A model generated the notes under the pieces. The model saw only the letters and a list, made by a program, of their open reading frames with translations, was not told the DNA's origin and made no database searches. The translations under genes were made by a program, and so were the position numbers. DNA of 64,000 nt from Asparagopsis taxiformis (Eukaryota; Rhodophyta; Florideophyceae; Bonnemaisoniales; Bonnemaisoniaceae). Shown piece by piece: positions 56,903 to 64,000 of the stretch. Location of the stretch: assembly GCA_030407315.1 (NCBI GenBank), contig JALQPE010001714.1, positions 16,591-80,590 on the forward strand, given 5' to 3'. Positions within the stretch are counted from its first letter, which is position 1. Every line of letters starts with the position of its first letter.

Positions 56903-57112
56903 CTTACAGCTGAGGCAGTTTACCAGGGATGCTTACAGCAAAGTCATCGTTACGATGACTTTGCTGTAAGAAAACGTTTTCATTACAGTGGCCAGGAATT
57001 TTTTACCCGGTAAAAAAATCATGGCTACTGTAATGAATTGTTTTCTTACAGCAAAGTCATCGTAACGATGACTTTGCTGTAAACATCCCTGGTAAACTGC
57101 TCCGTCTGTAAG
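56903..57112. repeat. Fold-back unit 2 (MITE-like)
   Basis: Same ends as unit 1 with substitutions at the right; two 37-bp palindromes and one ACCCGGTAAAAA hairpin. Confidence 0.8.
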
Positions 57113-57345
57113 CCGTTGGTCTCAACCCTCGATCTCATGTCTGTTGTCCTCCTTCATCATCTCCACATCCCTTCCTGCTAAGCATCACTTCTCTAGTGTC
57201 CACTCTACCAGTCCTTTTCGTGCATGAAATACTTTTCTACCACTGCCATAGTCTACACATACTATTGCCTCTATACTTCTGCATGCCTACGCTTCAATCT
57301 TTCTCTCCCGTGCTAGGCTTAGAGAATATCCTACTTCCTGGAGAT

Positions 57346-57416
57346 CATTGTACAGTGAGGCAGTAAAAAGCACTGTCTCACCGTACTGTCTGAGGCCCCT
57401 TTTCAACACCGTAGTG
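57346..57416 (+). repeat. Isolated right-terminus fragment of the T3 family
   Basis: About 70 bases with CAGTGAGGCAGTAAAAAGCA, then ACTGTCTGAGGCCC and CAACACCGTAGTG. It matches the last bases of T3, but with no matching left part nearby. Confidence 0.7.
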
Positions 57417-57780
57417 TATAAGGGCTGGAGTGGCTCTGGGGATTACAGAAAGGTGTTTTATCTGTCCGTAAAGCTTCTGGCTTGCGCATTAGGGCTGGCA
57501 GAATGCATCGATTTTTGGTCATCAGATTCTCACAACTGCAGATATGATGAATTTCGGCCATGGCCAAAATTCAACTTTGTCGGAACGACGTAGATTTGGA
57601 CTGGATGCCTCCAAGTGCATGCACTTGAAAGTGCACTTAGTCCAAAAAATTGTCCAGAGTACGCTCCCAGGCGATGGCCTGGAAGTGTACTCTGGACAAG
57701 TTTTTGGACCTGGAAGAGGTTGAATTGCACAATGCTTGTGTTGAAATGAAACATTTATATGGCCCATTCTTTACTTGGAC
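57417..57780. repeat. Copy of the 54400-55110 segment
   Basis: Begins AAGGGCTGGAGTGGCTCT and ends with GAAATGAAACATTTATATGG. It contains a local inverted repeat around TGCATGCACTTG... and GTACGCTCCCAGGC/GCCTGGAAGTGTAC near 57610-57690. Confidence 0.6.
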
Positions 57781-58247
57781 AGCTGAAATCCTATCTACTC
57801 GAGAGTAAAGTATATAAAAACTGGAAACAGACGGTTTTGTATTGTCAATGTGCCACAAGGCACCAAGAGTAGATTTTGCCCTCCGATAATCTATGGTTGA
57901 TTTCAGAGAGGATAACCGCGTGCAGTCACAGGACATGTGTTACCAGATCCTTCCCAGAGGTCCTGGAGGTGTTCACACCAACTCCAGCCCACTTTAACGA
58001 GTTTGAATTTCGAAAGTCAGAATCTCTGTCGTGAGAAAATTGAACCATTTCCGACCACGTGGTAGAAATTTCGTACACTCCTCCAACCATACTAGACACA
58101 ACACCCAGCTCAAACCGGGTGTAAACAACACAATGTGTTACCTAATGCCGCCTACAGCCGTCCATACCATTCCTATACCCTGTTTCCTGACTTCATAATT
58201 CCTTCCTCACCCTTCCCTAGGTCGGAAAAGGACGGAAGTCCCTGCCG

Positions 58248-58711
58248 CTTACAGCGGAAGCAATTTACCAGGGATGCTTACAGCAAAGTCATCGTTACGA
58301 TGACTTTGCTGTAAGAAAATAAATCATTACAGCAGCCATGATTTTTTACCCGGTAAAAAAATTCTTGGCCACTGTAATTGAAACGCTTTCTTACAGCAAA
58401 GTCATCGTAACGATGACTTTGCTGTAAGAAAATAAATCATTACAGCAGCCACGATTTTTCACCCGGTAAAAATTCTTGCTGATTTTTTACCCGGTAAAAT
58501 TTCTTTGGCCACTGCAATGGAAACGTTTCCTTACAGCAAAGTCATCGTTACGATGACTTTGCTGTAAGAAAATAAATCATTACAGCTGCCATGATTTTTT
58601 TACCCGGTGAAAAAATTCTTGGCCACTGTAATGGAAACGCTTTCTTACAGCAAAGTCATCGTAACGATGACTTTGCTGTAAGAATCCCCGGTAAACGGCT
58701 TCCGCTGTAAG
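58248..58711. repeat. Fold-back unit 3 (MITE-like)
   Basis: Ends CTTACAGCGGAAGC and complement; four 37-bp palindromes separated by hairpins with TTTTTTACCCGGT. It is the longest of the three units. Confidence 0.8.
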
Positions 58712-59150
58712 GGGCTGAGAGTTCCGTCCCCCTCCCACCTAGGGAAGGGTGAGCAAGGAATTGGGAAGTCAGGAACATGGCTCAGCAGAACGTTTGTACG
58801 GCTGTGAGTGGCTTCCAGGAGCATTCTGTGTCATGTGTTATCTCAGCAACGTCTCTTATAGTCGAACCTCACGGGTTGTCAAGGTCTAAAACTAGTCCCC
58901 CCTACGGTCTAGCTAGTGAAATCATGTAAAGTTGTAGACTAATACAAAAATGTAGCAATCAATAGGCTTAGTAGCACTAAACTATGACATGAAGGTCAGA
59001 TGTATAGATGAAAATAGAAAGGTGGGCTAAGCGAATAATGTTGAGATGAGAAAGACAGAACTTCATAGCAGGGAACAATAGCATAGGTTTTAATACTTCT
59101 CGTATGCTATCTATTGCTCCTGTCATACTTTTAATATTCGACGGTGTGGA
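58712..59150. other. No recognisable feature
   Basis: The first 70 bases are the inverted counterpart of the sequence preceding fold-back unit 3 (CTAGGGAAGGGTGAGCAAGG). The rest is unique and without genes. Confidence 0.35.
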
Positions 59151-59189
59151 TGTGGTCCGTGAGGACGTCCTTCTCAGTCTTCAAGTAGA

Positions 59190-61250
59190 TGTGGCCGCGC
59201 GTGGGCAGACCATAGACTAAATTCTGCTCCCACAGGAAGATCTCCTCACCTGAAGCCGACCCCGTAATGGTAAAGGTCACCGCGATCAACTAAGACGGAA
59301 TAGGGTGGCACATAAAAGTGGTTAACGGGAACCTTCCACATGTCGGCGTCCGTATGGACCAGGCATACATGACTATAAGGTGCAGCTACTATAAAGAACC
59401 CATCGGATCCGCTCGACATCATGAAATAGGATGGGGATTGGGTAGGTCCGACTCCTCAAAATTGGGATACTCAGAAGTCCGTGTGCCCATCCTGGTCCGC
59501 AGCCCCATCTGTTTTAAGAAGCAGCCGTAATCCTGTCTTCGGGAAAAAGACAGGATCCTCACCCTCCATTCCCAACTTCAAGAAATCCGCACAAACACCA
59601 AGAGCAAGCTCTGCCACCAACTTGTTCCTGTACATATCCAAATTCCCCTCCTCCAGCTTGTCGCACAATTCACACCGCGGCAGGGGGAGTCGCCCACGAC
59701 CACCATCTATGCGGTCCTTCGCAGCACCCACGTTGTGGATGAAATGCCACGGCGAAGGATCAAAACCGGGCTTGGCGAAATCTGGGGGCTCGTCCTGTGG
59801 TTTCCTGTCTTCATAATCAGAATCAGACTGCTGGGAGGGTTTCTGTGGCTTTTCAACCTCCTCAACCAGCTGGAACTGTCGAGAAAAGTGACTGAAGAGG
59901 TCATGCGTCGCGCTACCAGCCGTGGACGACTGCAAGAGGCCTTCCACAACAACCACCCCCATGTTGTCCAGCAACGCCGCTTCACCGCAAAGTACTATTC
60001 CACCACCGAGTCCTCAGCACCTGGCGATGCAGCTGCCAGGAATGCTGCCGCCTTTATTTCCGCCCGCACCGTCTCTACCGTCGTAATTTCCATGTAGTAC
60101 TTCATCGGGCTACCAGACGCAATTGCGCTGGGGAGAACGGCGGCCACATTCTCATCGACGATACTGTCGGGAATAGGATTTTCATGGGCGTCGTCGAACT
60201 GGAGAATCGGCTCCCGAGAACGTCCTCTGGAAGCCGACTTGGATTTCTTTGACGACGACTTTGATGAAGTCTCACTGAGCTTCCTCTTTTAAAAGTACCA
60301 AATTTGGTAGAGGGCTCGGGCGTCGCAGAAGCGGTTTCCCAGTTGCGCTTCCCAAGGATGGAGCTTTTACCCGCATCCTTGGGTGCGCTCTCCAGCTCGA
60401 CGACCTGAACAGGGCTCGCACCACCCGCCGTCGCTGTTCCACCACGACCGGAACGACTCTCTTTCAGGCAGGTACTCCTTTTGGGCATCACTTTCCCAGA
60501 AGTTTCCACTCCGGACGATGCAGACACGACAGGGGTAGTGGCAGAAACAGAGGCAGCCTCGGAATAGCTGGAAGAATCTAATTGAGGTGGTACTACCTAA
60601 ATTGGATTCTTCAAAGGCAAAGGAATGGAGGATGAAGGGATGGTCAGGGAAATGGAAGGGGAAGGGGAAGGGATGGCGGAATCATGACCACATGTGACTG
60701 GGAGCGCAGCATGTGGGATGTGTGGGTCCACCACGTAAAATTGTTTCCGCATTTACATGTCGCGGTAGCCAGTTACGCGCAGGAGCATTTTCCTGGCGTC
60801 CTTTCAAAACATAGACTTCCGATTGGGAAAGATGTTCTCAAACTTGGAGCCATTGGGAGGGCCTTCCTTGGGATGTAAGTCCGCTCAGAACCCCTTCTTG
60901 GGCACCATCAGCGCAAAAACTTCGACAACGCGTGAGTGAATGTCGAAGCTCTTGCTCGGGTCACCCACGCTGGGAATGGAGCCATCCAGCATCCTCAACA
61001 CATCCGAAACGTTCCAATACTCGGCCACCTCCTTCACGTACCCGAAGATTTCCAACAAACCAGCAATCCATTCCTGCCCAATGGTACCAACCGAGTTCGG
61101 TTTCAGCCCGGCCCACCAACGGCTACAAGTGTAGTACGCCGTCATCTCGAGGTTGACACAATTTTGGACGTCCGGAGCACCCCTAAACGATCCGTTGAAC
61201 AAAAATTTCACCGTACACCCAGCCAGATTCTCCGTCGAAGAGAACTGCAC
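59190..61250 (-). pseudogene. Decayed 2OG-Fe(II) dioxygenase gene of T3
   Basis: Minus-strand pieces in order: 61250-60885 (no known domain, WWAGLKPNSVGTIGQEW), 60527-60102 (polar linker, KRSTCLKES), then 60097-59471. The last contains LLDNMGVVVVEGL, PWHFIHNVGAAKDR, LKLGMEG and LLLKTDGAADQDGHTDF, and continues after a frame change with GFFIVAAPYSH and YVPPYSVLVDRGDLYHYG (about 59410-59250). The segments line up with the T2 protein at INERGYTVMHNF, LWSPIVNTGDD, VRLTGLEEC, FLITGKGCPRQVPHNDF, GYFVIANGD and VPPRSVFIGHGHVQHAG. The HxD iron ligands (HTD) and a distal His are still visible. Stops and at least two frame changes suggest decay, though introns are possible. No ParB-like part was found. 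Confidence 0.6.
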
Positions 61251-62350
61251 GAACTCTGGCCTGTTCGGAATAGTTTTCTGCAGCCAAATCCGTTTTCAAG
61301 AATTGCTCCATCGTTGCAGACTTCTTCAACCACTAGCCAACGACCTCTGATATTCACTTTGCGAGGTTCAACTTGCACTTCAGACGAACTATACTGGGCA
61401 ATATTGATGCATGTCTCGCTTGCTGAAGGAGATTTACTCTTTTCCGCTACTTCTCCGCTATAGTGCAGAATTATATTTCTCCGCCACTAAATTCAACCAT
61501 TAAGAAACCTTTCCTGGCTTTCATTCGATCCAATGAACTGTTTCACCACAATGATTTGTCCTATGCTCATTACTTTATGCACAATGATTGCTATTTCATC
61601 CGGGCTCGACCTACTCAATATCGTTTTGCTATCTTGTATCGCATTCCCTAAACACCATCCTGGCCAAGACGTATCCACTTCCGTTTGTTACGCAGTGATG
61701 CTCTAAGCACTAATACTGAATCTGATTTTCTCATGCACGTAGTTCCTACTCGTATACTCTACCATATTCTCGGCCCTATTCACAAGGTGAAAACACGATG
61801 TCTCGTTGAATCGTACTCGGTGTGATATCTTAAATTAGGATACATTTTTATATTGCAATGCAGACTCACTGCTCGCTTGAAACATGAAAATTATAAAAAT
61901 CTTCGACACTGCTGTTTCCTAACCGCCACCATCCACGTGGCCCGCTTTGACTGCCTGCCAAGTGTACTCGGAGCATACAATGACGTTATCGATATATACC
62001 ATCCACATCATCACTGGAAGCGCGGACTCCTCGTCCAGGAAAGTGCGCCATTTTTCTTACTCTTCACCTCCGCCTGTCCTGTAGGCCCCATATGCTAGTG
62101 TTTTTCCTATATTTCTGTAGTGATGACGTCATTCTAGACAATAAAAGGCGGTAGAAGATACGATAATGTGCGCCTCCTCTGCCAGATCATGTGCTTCCAA
62201 GCGTAATTCGCAGCCTAGGTATCGTTTTTCTGGGCCTCCCATCGCACCGCTCCGTTTCAAACTCATCCCTCTATTGTTCTCCTACACGTCATTTCCGCCC
62301 GTAGAGTACTACTTAAACGAAAGATTCTGGAAATCCCTGTTTCCATCTTC
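61251..62350. other. No recognisable gene
   Basis: AT-rich with short frames on both strands; nothing supported. Confidence 0.3.
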
Positions 62351-62485
62351 ATATCCGTCGGAAACAAAGCAACAACCCTGGCCGTGGAAGCCGTATAGAT
62401 CATCTAAACTGCTTCCAAAGCGTAAGTTTTAGATCATCAATACGGCTTCCAAGGCCAAAGTTGTTGCTTTGTCTCCGACGGATAT
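62351..62485. ncRNA. Long imperfect hairpin, pri-miRNA-like
   Basis: The left arm (62351-62410) and right arm (about 62424-62485) are complementary over about 60 bases with a handful of mismatches and a ~14-base loop. Paired blocks include ATATCCGTCGG, ACAAAGCAACAA, TGGAAGCCGTAT and GATCATCTAAA. Length, loop and scattered mismatches suit a small-RNA precursor or an inverted duplication; transcription is unknown. Confidence 0.45.
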
Positions 62486-63130
62486 GAACCATGATGGTAC
62501 GTTTCCACAACTCACGCCACTAACCCAGTTTTCTATTCGTTTTCTCTTTCTCAGGTTTCCAGTCGGTGAGTGTTCCACTTCTACTTTCATTTATCTTTCT
62601 CTCTTACCACTTCTCCACTAATTTTCTTTTCTGCCTGTGAGTACATATCTCAATTTGGGATGCAATGGTATTTGTTAAGGTACGTTAGTCTCCTAATCAC
62701 CATCAATTTCCCTCTCCAATTCAACGTCACTAACTTGTTTCCTTTCTATACATCATTTTTTCTTCTTCTCTTCATTTCCTAGCTTATTCATGCAGCTCAA
62801 TCAGTTGATAGATTTCTAGACTTTTCTAGTAGTTTTAGTTTTACTCGTCGGAATAGTGTTAGTTGTAGTAGCATTTTTAACATAGGGATTGTTTATTCTC
62901 AATGTAGCCTGCGCAAATAAACAAATCCAGAGTGAAGCTTCCCATATCGCACCCTCTTAGATTGCTACCTATCCTACCGCGTATACCTCTCGCTAGCTCA
63001 TAGTCACTACGAAATAAAAATTCCTAGCCGTACTATTCTGTCCATTCCCATATGAATACCGTCCATGCCCCATCCTCATAGCGCTAGAACTGCCTTCCTC
63101 TACCCCAGAAAGATGCCCACGACAGCGTGA
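62486..63130. other. No recognisable feature
   Basis: T-rich sequence with no supported gene or repeat, leading into the right subterminal array. Confidence 0.3.
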
Positions 63131-63900
63131 CGCTCCATCTCATCCACCACTCCCAGACACCGAATTTTACTATATCAGGACACTACTTTTACTGTCTCCA
63201 GGTGCTGCCCAGGGCAGCACGAAATACTGTCTCCAGGTGCTGCCCAGGACAGCACAAAGTACTATCTCCAGGTGCTGCCCAGGGCAGCACAAAGTACTGT
63301 CTACAGGTGCTGCCCAGGGCAGCACAAAGTACTGTCTACAGGTGCTGCCCAGGGCAGCACGAAATACTGTCTACAGGTACTGCCCAGGGCAGCACAAAGT
63401 ACTGTCTACAGGTACTGCCCAGGACAGTGAAAATCACTGTCTCCAGGTACTGCCCAGGACAGTGAAAATCTCCAGTACTCCAGGTACACTGTCTGCCCAG
63501 GACAGTGAAAATCACTGTCTCCAGGTACTGCCCAGGACAGTGCACCGTGTTGGTTCCATCTATTGTCCCAGGCAGCGTATTTCACTATCCGGCCATGTTG
63601 CCTTGGCCAATACAAAACACTATCCGCCAACACTGCCCAGTACAGTAAATTACATCATATCCAACTATTGAATAAATCATTAATTTTTACTGTCTCCATT
63701 CACTGCCTCAGACAGTACTGTGAGACAGTGTTTTTTACTGTCTGCAGACAGTGTTCCGTACTGTCTGCCAGACAGTGCAAATCACTGTCTCCAAGTGTGG
63801 CATTAATTTTCATTTGCCGCATAGTGATTTTTACTGTCTCAGACAGTAAAAATCACTGTCTCGCAGTACTGTCTGAGGCCCCCTTTTCAACACCGTAGTG
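63131..63900. repeat. T3 right subterminal repeats
   Basis: About ten units of TACTGTCTACAGGTGCTGCC with CAGGGCAGCACAAAG, then GACAGT pairs, ending CAACACCGTAGTG. The open frames of 111-144 residues across it are repeat translations. A shorter homologous block is at 21970-22447. Confidence 0.88.
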
Positions 63901-64000
63901 AAGCTTCGCGCCTATTCGTCGCTGCGCGCCGCACATCGTTTCCGCGCCTGAACGCGATCAAGCCGGGGCGACGTACCACGAGCGCTGAAGGGCGCTGCAT
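63901..64000. other. GC-rich flank of T3
   Basis: Composition as in 48234-49375; probably the continuation of the interrupted Gypsy-B. Too short to assign. Confidence 0.3.

Larger units (their letters stand above)
49376..63900. mobile_element. T3: 14.5-kb CACTA (EnSpm-type) transposon
   Basis: Starts CACTACGGTGTTG at 49376 and ends with the exact complement CAACACCGTAGTG at 63900. Both ends continue into subterminal arrays of ACTGTC/GACAGT motifs (49394-49745 and 63150-63890). Flanks share only AA, so no clear 3-bp duplication. Contents: a decayed gene of possible transportin ancestry, clusters of perfect palindromes with fold-back units, a decayed dioxygenase gene on the minus strand, and a long hairpin. 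No CACTA transposase was recognised, so it is likely non-autonomous. Confidence 0.8.

Noticed and set aside
63127..63671. Reading frames of 111-144 residues in the T3 right end (also 21934-22417)
   Set aside because: They are translations of the CAGGTGCTGCCC/ACTGTC tandem repeat in every frame.

Overview
This window is a transposon graveyard from a eukaryotic nuclear genome. It holds several long intron-free ORFs, chromodomain Ty3/Gypsy retrotransposons, CACTA-type ends, long inverted-repeat DNA transposons and motifs shaped like spliceosomal sites. I see no ribosome-binding-site operons, tRNA or rRNA. The lineage cannot be settled by eye. A fungus or a red alga would fit: the transposase resembles the fungal Plavaka type, and the large genes lack introns. 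I see no convincing intact host gene.

Layout. 1-781: end of a CACTA-like element. 782-7055: 3' part of a Ty3/Gypsy element (Gypsy-A1) with integrase C-terminus and chromodomain, a long ANTISENSE reading frame, polypurine tract and 3' LTR. 7316-19889: T1, a 12.6-kb transposon with 3.5-4.7-kb inverted arms and a non-coding-looking centre. 19890-21969: a second Gypsy-A 3' end (A2), inserted into a CACTA subterminal fragment (21970-22447). 22452-25096: 3' part of a GC-rich Gypsy-B (RNase H end, integrase, chromodomain). 25097-48233: T2, a 23.1-kb relative of T1 carrying four genes. 48234-49375: GC-rich sequence, probably interrupted Gypsy-B. 49376-63900: T3, a 14.5-kb CACTA element with perfect CACTACGGTGTTG ends. 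63901-64000: GC-rich flank.

The most exciting object is T2. Between ends shared with T1 it encodes: (i) a Plavaka/CACTA-like transposase; (ii) a convergent coiled-coil protein of unknown function; (iii) a protein fusing a DPPY-type (beta-class order) DNA amino-methyltransferase to a C-terminal SET domain; and (iv) a protein fusing a ParB-like domain to a PhyH-like 2-oxoglutarate/Fe(II) dioxygenase domain. The last two sit between tandem repeats carrying a conserved palindrome. T3 carries a decayed gene on the minus strand whose dioxygenase region aligns by eye with that of T2. Two unrelated-looking DNA transposons therefore carry the same type of putative chromatin/DNA-modifying oxygenase. 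This recalls the TET/JBP genes carried by KDZ transposons in fungi, but the domain make-up here is different. I infer a transposon-borne epigenetic self-regulation system: DNA methylation, histone methylation and an oxidase.

Other structure: the T1/T2 arms contain arrays of branch-point/acceptor/mini-exon/donor motifs, all oriented outward. T3 contains about 15 copies of a 37-bp perfect palindrome in fold-back clusters. One pri-miRNA-like hairpin lies in T3.
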